A stretch of DNA of 48,471 nucleotides. It comes from Prorocentrum cordatum. Taxonomy: Eukaryota > Sar > Dinophyceae > Prorocentrales > Prorocentraceae. Where the stretch lies: contig CAUYUJ010014615.1 in NCBI GenBank assembly GCA_963575745.1, positions 938,699 through 987,169 of the forward strand, given 5' to 3'. The position numbers and the translations under genes are program-made. The notes under the pieces were generated by a model that was not told the DNA's origin, did not search any database, and saw nothing but the letters and a program-made list of their open reading frames with translations. Positions 19,201 through 30,200 of the stretch are shown piece by piece (within the stretch, counting starts at the first letter, position 1; every line of letters starts with the position of its first letter).

Positions 19201-22200
19201 CCATCACCTCCTCAGCGTCAACGTTAGACGCGCGCCAGAGACGCTTCCACTGTTCGCGATTGCCATCGCTGGTGTTGCGAGAATGATCGCTGACGCTCTC
19301 GAGCTTGGTCATGGGTTCATCCTCGACGTCGCTGCGCAGCCGCCCCAGCGTCGCAGGGGTCTCCATCCAAGACGAAGGCTCGCGCAGCGAGGCGGCGACC
19401 GCCCCCCTTTGACACCGCCTTGCGAGTCGCTCAGCCCGCCGAGTGACTGCGTCGAGCTCGCACTTCAAAATGCCATGGGTATGCGTGGGAACCTGCTGCC
19501 GCCGTCTCCACGATGTATCGCCGCCCGCGCGCGTTCTCGATCCTGCGTGGAATTGCTGCGGGCACTCCTCAATCAAGCCGCCGATGGCCTCGGCCGAATA
19601 CGCGCGCTCCGCCGCCCATTCTGGCGATCCACGCGCCGGGCCAAGTCGCGCGACGAGGCGCGCGCGCGCGACCGCTGGCGCGAAATCGCATCGCGTGACG
19701 GCGACGCTCGCGGCACTACTAAATGATGCACTATATTCTTCGCCGCACTGGCCCCAGAACTGCGGCGGTTGCCGAGCCGGACCTGCCTTCCGCGATGCAC
19801 CGGCGGCGCGGTTTCAGCTGCGCGCGCCCGCGTGGCGCGCGTAGAATTCGGCGCGGCTGGGGCCGGGGCCAGAAGGCTGCGGGGGGGCGAGGGGGCTGGG
19901 GGGGGGCGCAGCTCGGTAGCGGCGAATCCGACCTCGCTCCGATACCTCTCCCAAAGCACGTCGGGGACAGACAAGTGCGCGAGATCAGCTGCGTCGTCAT
20001 TGCTAGGGGCTACTGTGCTTTCCTCGGGGGGGGGGGCAGGGTGCTTGAGAACTGCTCTCAAAGGTCGGGCCCGCTGTCGGCGCCCGATGCGCCTCCCAAG
20101 TGGACGCGGGGGCCCCTCGGCAGGGGCCGCCCCGAGCGAATTCCCGACCGAATTCGGGCTGCATTCGAAAGATTCACGCCCGAAGCGCTTGCCCCGCCTA
20201 TGCGAGTGGGCTGAAGCGCTGACTCGCGGGCCCTCGGGCCCTCCCTGTCCTCGAACGCGCGGTCGAGCTTGGCCCGCTGGAGCGCCCCCTCCCGGGCCCG
20301 GGCCCCCCCGTGAGATCCTGCTCGCGCCCCGTGGAGCCGTTCTCGCTGGGGCGGCGCCGACCTTCATGGCCCCCCTCGGGGACCTTCTCCGAACAGGCGA
20401 TCAAATGGCTATTTCCCAACAGTCCTGGCCCAGTCCAGTTTCTCTGTTTTCTGCTAGGGCGGGCGGCGCGCGACTTCGAACAAAGCGTCGGCTGCGCCCT
20501 GGGCCGCGCAGACTGCGGAAGCAGCGACGGCGCCTCTAGCTGCCGCGTGATCAACTGCTGCCCTGACGACCTAAGCTCGAGCAGAAGACCGAGGTGAGGT
20601 TTCCATGGTGCAATGGTGACGCCTTCGATGCTGGCGATGCATGGACATGCTGTGCTGCTCCACATTGCGCTGTGGACGACGGGGCCCTCGACCCCTACCG
20701 CGCGCGCAGCGGCGACGTTGCTAGGGGTGGCGATGATGTGACTTCCCTTCAACTTGAACAGAAAAGCTGGCTTCTTGCATCGCGGAAGATTTCATGTAAA
20801 GCCGCAGCGCGTGCCTTTCAATACTTGCACATGCTTGATCATGGCGCCGGGCTTCTGGATTCAGGCAGGCCCCCCCCCCCGCGTCCCAGACTGAGCGGCC
20901 CATAAAAACTAGCGCGGGCTGCATCTCTGCTGGTGGACGAGAGATACTTGAAGCCCGTCGGGCAGCGCATGGCCCGCAGCCCGAAGGTTACCGCCACTAT
21001 GCACATTCGTGAACGTCGACTTGGCATCCTGGCCAGATGCCGCCCTCCGCCCTCGTTGCGCCTCGGGGCCCTGGCTGCAGATGCCTTCTTTCCTGGCGAC
21101 ACCTGGCATGATTGGCAAGGGCGCGACGTCCCTGATCCCTGGCCTTCTTATCCCAAGGTTTGAGATGTGGCTCAATGACGTGATTCTTCACTATGCTGAC
21201 ATCGTCGCACCTGCCCACCATCGGGAATTTCCACGCCTCGCGCCCTAACGCAATCACATTGGCGTAACAGAATGTGCTGAAGTCGCCCGAGGTTGGCTCG
21301 GGCGACGTGGCTGCCTCGTCGGGGGCGGCGCTGCGAACGCCCTGTTCGTCGTCGCGCTGCCCGCGGCAAGCGGGGGCTTGCTGATGGCGTTGCCAGCTAG
21401 TCAGTGCGACGAAGAGCCGCCTGCTGCAGCCGAGGCGGCTGCCGCCCTTGCACTTGCCCGCGGCCTTGCCCGTGTCTGCCTTGATCGCCGCCTTCTCCCG
21501 CCGTTGGGCCTCGGGCTTGGCCTGCGACAGCCACTCCGCCGCCGCCGAGACATCGGCGTCGAGCCCCTCGCCCGCTGCCTCCTGCGCTGGTGCTGCGGCG
21601 CCTGCCGCCGCGGCCGCGGGGCTGTTGCTCGCCGCGGCGGCCGCGCCCTCCGGCGCAACGGCGGCGCCGTCGGCCCCGCCATCGCGAACGCCAGCTTCCC
21701 CTCCACCACCAAACAGTCAGATCAGCCTGTGAATCGCCCGCAACTCGTTGCTTCTTGGCGAGCCCTTCTTGATAGCCTCGGCCTTGGCCAGCATGGTCGT
21801 GACCTGCGCCTCCACGGCGGTGGGCGCTCCCTGCAAGCTCTCCCAGTTCTTGTTTGACCTGCTCCAAGTCCGCGTGCTTGGGCTCCTCGAGCTCGTGAAC
21901 AGCTCCGTGTGCCACGTGAACTGGAACGTGGGGCTGTTGGGCTGGCCGACCCCCGCCGATCCCGAGACGTCGATGCCCTTCGCCAGCGCGAGCGGCTACG
22001 TGGAGAGCCGTTTGGCCTTCTGCGCCTCCGCCAAAACGATGGCGGTGGATCGCCCACGCTCGCGCGCCAGCACCAATCCCTCCCCGAACTTGACCACCGC
22101 CTGCACCGCCTGCGGTTGCTTGTGGTCCGCCTATCTCCACGCGCCCATGGCCCTCTTGACCGCGTCGGCAGGCTTCTTCTCTTCAGGAGTGAATGGAGCC

Positions 22201-22640
22201 AACTTCTTCACCTGCTTCGTGAGGACACCCTTGAGGATCTCGCCCCGGTTTTTCTGCGTCGCCAGTTTGATGATGGCGGGTTTTGGACTGCTGGACACGA
22301 ACCTTGCCCTTGCTGCCCTGCCCATGCACGGTGTTGGCATGACCTTGAAACCCCCACCTGGCAAGGACTGATCGGTCGGCCCACGAGGTTTGAGCAGTTT
22401 GACATTCTTGTTGCAGTGTCGGCAGACACAGTGAGTGAGCAACAGGCGATCGTTGTACTCGTACCTCCCACATATTGCGCACTGCGACCACGGCTGATAA
22501 GCAACGCCCATCTTAAGTCTTCTGTTGTGGTCAACGCTGGACGCTGCTATCTGAAGCAGCTTGAGCGCAGTGCCCCACGCACCTCGTGCAGGCACAAAAG
22601 TCGGGCGCGGCAGGATGCTCGAGCCCAAGTTGCTTGAGGG
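16290..22640 (-). pseudogene. Decayed non-LTR retroelement (zinc region, RT, RNase H-like)
   Basis: Minus-strand coding debris appears in a plausible element order but with many frame breaks. A gag-like part (about 22628-22131) has CAICGRYEY..CVCRHCNKN, a C-x2-C...C-x2-C zinc region. Around 21300-21170 there is a possible endonuclease remnant. A reverse-transcriptase region has WKRLWRAS and WGAAVKGDAA (about 19340-18840) and the motif-C-like WVND (about 18475), where the usual second-aspartate context is altered. After it come CLTTL..ALKAPREPALRM (about 18040-17970) and AVDAQAGFW (about 17700). The segment around 17019-16834 reads YVTDNATVADSSS and FWHQVVDLARS, which resembles an RNase H domain. 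The assignment rests on my recollection of degenerate RT-like ORFs common in dinoflagellate genomes; no single intact domain remains. Confidence 0.5.
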
Positions 22641-22742
22641 GGATCTGGGGATGAGGTAGGGGCGGAGAGGGAGGGGGAGAGAGAGAGAGAGAGATGGCCC
22701 CTCTCTCTATCTCTCCCCTCTCACAGGGGGGGGGGCGCGAGC

Positions 22743-22789
22743 GCACCTAGCTTGCCCTCCCCTCTCAGAGGGGAGGGTAAGCTAGGTGC
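22743..22789. repeat. Near-perfect 22-bp hairpin
   Basis: The arms GCACCTAGCTTGCCCTCCCC(TC) and the reverse complement reading GCACCTAGCTTACCCTCCCC(TC) differ at one position and are separated by 3 bases. It sits in a (GA)n/(CT)n-rich surrounding (22650-22720). It could be a small-RNA precursor or a MITE remnant. Confidence 0.75.
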
Positions 22790-22929
22790 ATCCGGCATCC
22801 TCTCCCTCCCTGTCATCCCTTCCTATTGCGCGGAATTGTCCCTCTCCGCGGATGTGTGTCATAACCGACGTGGAACTCCAGCAGATCGACCCCATCGTCT
22901 TATGTGCAGTCGGACAAACAGGACCTTCG

Positions 22930-23170
22930 TACATAGGAGGAAGAGGAGGAGAAGGATGAGGAGGAGGAGGAAGAAGAGGAGGCGGAGGAGGAGGAGGAAC
23001 AGGAGAAGGAGGAGGCGGATGAGGAGGAGGAAGAGGAGTAGGAGGAGGAGGAGGAGAAGGAGGAGGAGGAGGAGGAGGCAAGTGAGCAGGCGGATCAGCA
23101 GGAGGACAAGGATGAGGAGAATGAGGAGGAAGATGAGGAGGAGGAGGGAGAATAGGAGGAAGATGAATGA
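22930..23170. repeat. (GGA)n tract
   Basis: About 240 bp of GGA/GAG/AGA triplets. Opposite-strand frames are poly-Leu or poly-Pro. Confidence 0.9.
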
Positions 23171-23276
23171 GCAGGACAAGGACGAACAGCAGCAGCAGGA
23201 ACTGGAGTGGACGGAATGGGAGGATCAGGAGGACCAGGGGAAGACGGCGGAGGGGAAATGAGGGGGGGCGCCAACG

Positions 23277-23440
23277 ATGAAAAAGGACTCGGATCCAGAA
23301 AAGTGGCCCGCGCTGGGACGAGAACGCCATTCTGAACGACGGGAGCAAAGCGCCGATCCGAAAATGAGGCCCACGCTGCAGCGGGAGCGCCATTTTGAAA
23401 CACCGACAAATGTAAACAACAATGCGCGGAGAGGGTTGGA
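23277..23440 (-). repeat. Diverged R1-like minisatellite fragment
   Basis: Two units with GCGCTGGGACGAGAACGCCA and ACGCTGCAGCGGGAGCGCCA, each followed by TT and a GAA-containing word, resemble the internal 80-bp units of R1 (GCGCTAAGGCGAGAGCCACA then TGTTGAAAAC). It is located directly after a (GGA)n tract, as in R1-a. Confidence 0.4.
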
Positions 23441-23519
23441 GATCTTCAGGACTGAGTCAGGGTATAGCCGGGTAGAGAGGATAGTAGTACGTATTCGTGT
23501 GCAGTTGTAGATAGGGGGC

Positions 23520-23880
23520 GGGGAGGGAAGGGAGAGGGAGAGGGGGGGAGGAAGGATGGGGAGAGATGGAGAGATGAAAGGAGAGGGAGCGAGGGAGGGG
23601 GAGGGAGGGAGAGAGAGAGAGCGAGAGAGAGAGAGAGAGAGAGAGGGGAGGCAAAGGTGGAGAAGGAGGAGAAGGAGAAGGAGGACGGTGACGACGGGGT
23701 CGCGCACGGGTGGGGATGAGGGAGGCGGAGGGGACAAGCAAGAGAGGATGAGGATGAGGATGAGGAGGAGGAGGACGGCGACGACGAGAGCGGAGGGGGA
23801 CGGGGAGGAAGGCGGAGGAGGAGAGGAGCACGGAGCAGGAGGAGGATCAGCAGCAGGACGAGGAGGAGCATGAGGCAGGA
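23520..23880. repeat. (GA)n and (GGA)n-rich tract
   Basis: Contains (GA)n at about 23605-23645 and GATGAG/GGA units at about 23745-23880. The sequence from 23880 to 24109 is GC-rich with no recognised gene and would be the 3' flank of the GT34 gene. Confidence 0.8.
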
Positions 23881-24109
23881 GGGGAGGAGGAGCGCAGCGG
23901 TGCAGGCCGCAGAGCCAGCTCGGCTGGAGCCGCGGCCGCAGGGCGGGGCCAGGAGCGGCGCGGCGAGGCCCCCGGCGGCCGCAGCGAGCCGGCTCCGAGC
24001 GGGCGTCCGGCCCTCAGAGCCACAGCCGCAGGACGGGGTCGGAGCGCAGCACGTCCAGGCCGTGGGCCTGTCGATGATCCTCAGGACGCGTGTCGGCCCA
24101 AGCGTGTGT

Positions 24110-24250
24110 CTACCCCGCTCGGCTCCGCCGATAGCGCGCAGTCTGCAGTCTGTCTGCGTCGTATTGAAGGGCCTCGGTGGGCAGCACACACGTTGGCGCT
24201 GACACATGTTCCGAGGACCATCGAGCCTGCGAGAAGTAGGAGAGGAAGAG
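24110..24250 (-). CDS. GT34 gene, terminal exon
   Basis: An acceptor ending GGGAACAG precedes 46 codons starting LFLSYFSQARW and the stop TAG. It joins in phase 0 to the upstream exon (..SSQEVCNQPP). The peptide continues the C-terminal helix expected after the conserved cysteine of the family. Confidence 0.65.
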   Translation of the reverse strand, partial: LFLSYFSQARWSSEHVSAPTCVLPTEALQYDADRLQTARYRRSRAG

Positions 24251-27200
24251 CTGTTCCCGTGGTCTCGGTGGGCCACCCCGGGGATCGGGCGCGCCGCCAA
24301 GAAAGGCCCGCACGCATGAAGCTGCTGGAGGCCTGTTTCATAAAACTCCTGCGGACCGGTACACATGGGCACGTCCCCGCCCCGAGAGGGGCGGGCAGAT
24401 ATCCGTGTCGCACCAACGCTTCGAGACGTCCTCGAGATCCTGGGGCACGGCTCCGAGGCAGCGGACGCGGGCACAACCTGGCGGCGGACCCGGGGGGGCG
24501 CCTAGGAACAGCAAGGAAGACGGACGCGCTCCTGGGCCAAGACACGCGGCCAGGATCGGCCGAGCTGGCCCGGCCGCTCTTCTGCCTCCGCGTGGGCCCG
24601 CTCGGCTGTTCCCGGGCGCCAACTCGGACCCATCGGGGGTGGCCGACCGGCCACGGGGGGCTGGTTGCAGACCTCCTGCGACGAGTACACCTTGCAGCCC
24701 GAGAACGACACGACGAAGTCGCCCGCGTCGTAGGCCACGTGCGTCTGCAGCGCGGAGGCCACCAGGGGCGGGTAGGCGTTGAGGTGCCTCTGTGACAGCA
24801 GCGCGCAGGCGCGCGAGTGGCCGCGGGCTGCGGCGGGCGGCCCCAGGTCCTCCGGCCGCCCAGACGCCGCCGCAACCAGGGTCAGCGGCAGCTGCAGCAG
24901 GTAGACCATGGCGGCCTGCTCCCACCACGGGTGCTGCGTCACTGGGCTCACCTGGTGGGCTTGTTTTCCACCGCCACCACCATACGTAAGGGGGAGGGGG
25001 TCCTCGTCCCGCTCCTCCTCCGCCTCCTCCTCCTTCCCCCCTCCAACTTACGGCGGTGGCGGTGGTGGTGGAAAACAGGCCCATGGTCACCCCGAAAGTC
25101 ATCCACCGCACCTTCTGGAAGACCGGCGGGGGCAACGAGGGGCGGACGGCCCGGGGGGCGGGCACCGCACGCGTGCGCACGGGGGAGCCTCGTCGAAGAC
25201 ATGCCAGGATCGGTCGGCATCGGATCAGGCAAGCGGATCGAATCGGAAGGATCGGGCCGCGCCGGCGCGGAGCCGGAATCGAATCGACTCGGATCGGCTG
25301 CGCCAGGAGGCACAGCCGCGCCATGCAAGCACTGGGCCGCATCGGATCGCCAGAGCACGGGAATCGAATCGGATGGGGCCAGCGGGAGCCGACGCCGAAG
25401 CGGGTCGGCCAGATCGATCCCCCGAGAAGCACGGCCGACTGGAGGCCCTGGGCACGTGCAATGCCCTCCCCCTCCCCTGGGCCGCCCGTCCGGGTTGCGG
25501 CCCGCCGAGAAGAAGCGCCAGGACCACACGGACGCGCGGATCAACATCACACCCGTGTTTAGCATCAGCCCGTCCTTTGGCGGCGCGCAGAGGGGGGGGG
25601 TGGGGGTGCACGGTTTCCCCCGGGGCCGTAGGCGACCCGAGGAGGAGGAGGAAGAGGAGGAGGAGGAGGAGGAGGAGGAAGAGGAGGAGCAGGAGCAGGA
25701 GGAGGAGGAGGAGGAGGAGGAGGAGGAGGAGGAGGAGGAGGAGGAGGAGGAGGAGGGAGGAGGAGGAGAAAAGAGGAGGAGGAGTAGGAGTAGGAGTAGG
25801 AGGAGGAGGAGGAGGAGGAAACCATACGGCCGAGGAGGGGCTGGGACCGTCGCGGCATCGTTCGTCGTCGGTCGCCCCGTCGGTCGTGGCTCGCGCGCCG
25901 CGGAGCCATCAAAGAGAAGACAAAGAGGCGCCGCAGCCGCGGCGGTCACCCCGACCGCCACGCCCAGGAACAAAGAAGAAGCCTGGCACCGCCGCGCCAG
26001 GACCCAGAGAGGACAAGACAGGCTGCTGATAAGATTGGCGGCTGCAGCCAGCAGATTGGAGCAGCACCACAGTGCGCAGCAGCCCCAGCGCCACCGGCAG
26101 CACGACATGGAGCAGAACTGGAAACAGCAGCGCGACGCCTCGAGGGAAAGGTGGTCAGGAGCAGGGACCACACACCTCGAGGCGTCGCGGCGCGGCCCTG
26201 GGAAAAGGTGGACAGGAGTAGGGTCCACAGCCCAGGCGCAGCGCCAGCGCAGCGCAGACTGGACTGGCGACTACGGAGCCATTGGTGGGCGGCCCTGGGA
26301 GTGGCAGCAGCATAGTCAGCAGCAGCAGCAGCAGCCACAGACCCACAAGCGCCACCAGCAGCAGCAGCAGCAGCCACAGACCCACAAGCACCAGCAGCAA
26401 AGCGACAGCGACCAGCACTGGAAGCACAGAGCGCCCTGGAGGAGCGCCTCAGCCAGAAGGAGAAGCGGCAGGCGCAGAAGAAGGGACCAGCTCGACACGC
26501 CTGCCGCAGCCCACATCGGCAGTTACCAGTACAGCCCCCAGCAGAAGGCAGTCCTGGACAGCATCACGCCAGTCTCCTTCGCCGTCGCGATGGAGCACGA
26601 GAGCTGGTCCGCACCTCCAGATGATGAAGAGATGAGGTTCGTGTGGTACAAAACCAAGTGCCACAAGCTGGGGCGTCTCACCGAGAACATCGCAGGTGCT
26701 AGGCTGGCCGGCTTGTGCACAACCAGCCTCGAGCAGGAAGCGGCGATCACCGCCACGAACATCTCCTTCGTCCTGCCCCACAAAGAACGCATGAGGCAGC
26801 TCAGGGCCACGCTGGAAAAGTTGGAGGAGGAGCATGCAGAGATGGAGAAGCGGCTCAGCAAGATGCTGGACCAGGAGGCGACGGCAGCCAGAACCATCAG
26901 GGTCTACAAAACCCTGATGAGGGAAACCAGAGATCAAATGGCCAAGTCGGCGGGAGTAAAGGACGAATCATCCGAGGAAGACGGGAGCCATGATCCCACC
27001 AGAGGACGCACGCCACACCCAGCCGCGAGGAGAAGGCGCGACCCTGCGGCAGCTCCAGCGGCTCCGGCCATGGCCCAACCAGCAACAGCTCAGCCAGCCC
27101 CAGCCCAGCAGCCCCGACCAGTCACAGCAGCATCAGACGAGATCAAAGACGCCATCAGGAGATTGACCGAGAGGCTTGATTCGCAGCAAAAAAAAGAACA

Positions 27201-30200
27201 GCAGCAAAGCGACCTACTTGCACAAGCAGAGTTCAAGCACAAAAGCGAACTGAAGGCCTACGAGCAGACCATCGCGCAAAAAATGTACCACACGACCGAA
27301 GAGCAGTTGGCCAAGCAGGAGAAGTGGCACATATGGGAGGTCAACGCTCTCAAGCGGCACCACAACGCCAAGCTAGAGGAGGAAGAAGCAAAAGCATACG
27401 AAGCACAAAGAGGCACCCAGAGGACACAGGAGGAAAGGGCCAAAGGGATGCTCGCAGACCTGCAAATGCATATCGAGATGGAAAAGAAGACCTTGCGCGA
27501 GGAGATGCACATGGAAGACCAGAGAAGAGCAGCCATCTACACGCAGCAGGTCCAGAAGGCCAGGCAGGAGGAGCAAGTTGTGAGAGAGATGGCAACCCAA
27601 GAGGCCCAGTGGTACAAGATGGCGCAGGAGCACAACGAGAAGGCGATGCAGGAGATGGCGGAGGCGGAGTACCAGGAGAGATGCGCCCGCCACAGCGCTT
27701 ATAAGGAGGAGGAGCTGCGGATCGCAGTGAACTATCAGCAGATGGCCCACGAGCATCAGGAAGAAGCCAACAAGCGCGAAGCGATGCGGGTCGTCCTGAA
27801 CCTGGAGCACGCAGCCATCCAGGCGAAGGCATACGAGATGCAGCACGAGCAGGAAAGGTATCTGGAGCGCGTCGGCGAGCACCAGGAGGAGGTGGACAAA
27901 GCCCAAAGGATGGAGGAGGTGGCACTGCAGCGACAAACAGCAGCCACAAGCGAACTCCATGCATTACAGCAGCAGCAGGAGATGGAGAACCAAGCGGCGC
28001 ACCAGTACCACAGTACACTGCAGCACCAGTGCCAGCAGGAGATGCAGGCCATCGCGCAGCACTACGCCCACAACCATCATATGAACGAAGCGCAGAGGCA
28101 GCAGCAATTACAAGAACTCCAACGGGCACACGATTTGCAAACGGCTGGACTCCAGACTGCACTACGGGAGGCTTGGGGAGCAGGAGGACAAGTGGACGAG
28201 GACCTGCTAATCGACATGACGGAGGACCTCATGGGAGACACAGCCACGAGCGAGCGTGACCAAGGCATGGCGGACCAGGAGGGCGCGTACCAGAGGGAGC
28301 AACTTGAGGCAGACTTACTTCGGCTGCTACCTAGCCAGTACGAACTTCCACATCCAGAACTGCCACCGTACCTCGAGGAGCTGGCCGAGGTGGGATTTGG
28401 AGAGAGGTCCCATACATCGTCTATGCCAACGCCAGAGGAGCCTACCCCCTCGTCGAGCGACGACCTCAGCTTCCAGAACCAAAGCTTTGTGCCGAGGACA
28501 TCCGCCGAAGAGTGGCCGCTCCCCCCACCACCACCTCAGCAGCGCCAGCACATTGAGGAGTACAACAGGGTCGGCTCCTCCTCGCACTCAGGGATGCTCG
28601 AGGTACAGGCGAGCAGCGATTGCATCCCAATTGGCGAATCCGACGACGCTGACCTGCTGGACGAAGAGTGGAAGAACCGTCAAGGCCTGAGCAAGGAGAA
28701 GGAGGGCGAAGCCCCGACAGACCTCGCCTCACTCTCACCAACGATACCAGCCGACTCACCCATCCCGACGGAACAGCCCACGCCAAGACACATACTGTTT
28801 CCGCCCGTCACGCCTTTCACGCCACACAAAACCCCACAACAGCGTTCACAGACGGCCAAGACTCCCATGACGACGCTGTTCATCGACCTCAGCCGCGACG
28901 AGGAGGATTGCCCCAGCACACCTCCACGGATGCCGATTGAGGATATCACGCCCACCGAGCCACACGAGCCACGACTGCCACCACCGCGTTTCCACTTGGG
29001 CACACCAGAGAGGACGAGCTCGGCACCTCCATGCAGAGGCAACCTGAAGCAACCAAGGGAACCCAGGAGGGCGAGGAGCCAGCCGAAAAAGGTCAGGATC
29101 TGTGACGCGGACGATGGCTTCGCGGACCCAGGTGACAGAGTGGCATCCTTCATCGAGAGCGGCGAGAGCGACCTCGACGGGGGTCGACTGTCAAAAAACT
29201 GATACGGAGTACGCAGGCTGGGGGGCAACTGGCCCAGACCTGCGCCCAGACAACTACACCAGAAGATATCGGGGACATCGGGCCCAGACTCAGAGACCCG
29301 TGCGGTGACGAGCCTACGCCCAACGACCCACACCCATGGCTTTCGGCCATACGCACACGATCGCACCTAGCCTCCATCACACTACATAGCTATGACCAAG
29401 CCGATGCGAGCCTGGGGGATGCCGCATCCGCTTCAAACCACCAACGCTCTACTAGGGAGCCCCGACTCAAGAGGCGTAGCAGACGATCTACCCGCACTAT
29501 CAGCTCCCTAGACGCCGCGTCTGTGGGCAAGGGTGGGGACCACCCACAGAACGGCGACATCAAGTCTGAGCGCGCCAAGCGCGGACCTGAGCGACTCCCT
29601 CAGGCCGCGAGCCCCACTGCCAGCGGGGTTCAGACAAGCAACCAGCACCGCGACAGGGTGGGACTGCAACAAGAGTGGGAGAGCTACTCGAGCAGTCCGA
29701 CGCAGTGCCAACAGCGTGGACCAAGGCGACACCCCTTGGCCATGTCTGGTTCGACATCCCACTTCGCGGGAGCCGCGGCGGCCCATGCGGCGTCGCAGCC
29801 CAGGCACCACAGCCATGCGAAGGAGGACCCAGGCAGCAGGTCGAGACTACCAGATCCATCACATCTGGAGGTCTCCCAGCGCCGGGTACTCGAGGAGCAC
29901 CCCACGCTTGCAGACGACGGAGCCTGGCTTGCCCGCCAACCTCTCGACCCCAGCCACCTGGGTTCGCAAGCAGACCACACGGCAAGCACAAAGACCCCTA
30001 GAGGGCTGGCTAGTCCACCAGCGTCAGCCAAATTAAATGCAGGCACCACGACACACCCAGGCACTGACTACAACCGACAGATACAGCATGGACCCATACA
30101 AGCCTACCAACTAGAGCAAATACAGGACACATACCTTGACAGCATAAGCTACAGCCCTACAGCGCAGAGCCGCACCCCAACGACGCCACAGCTGTTGCAA

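Noticed and set aside
24817-26106. An upstream extension of ORF1 to a 1461-aa protein
   Set aside because: It starts at GTG, runs through the GT34 exons in antisense and the (GGA)n poly-Glu tract, and has no ATG shortly before 26107.
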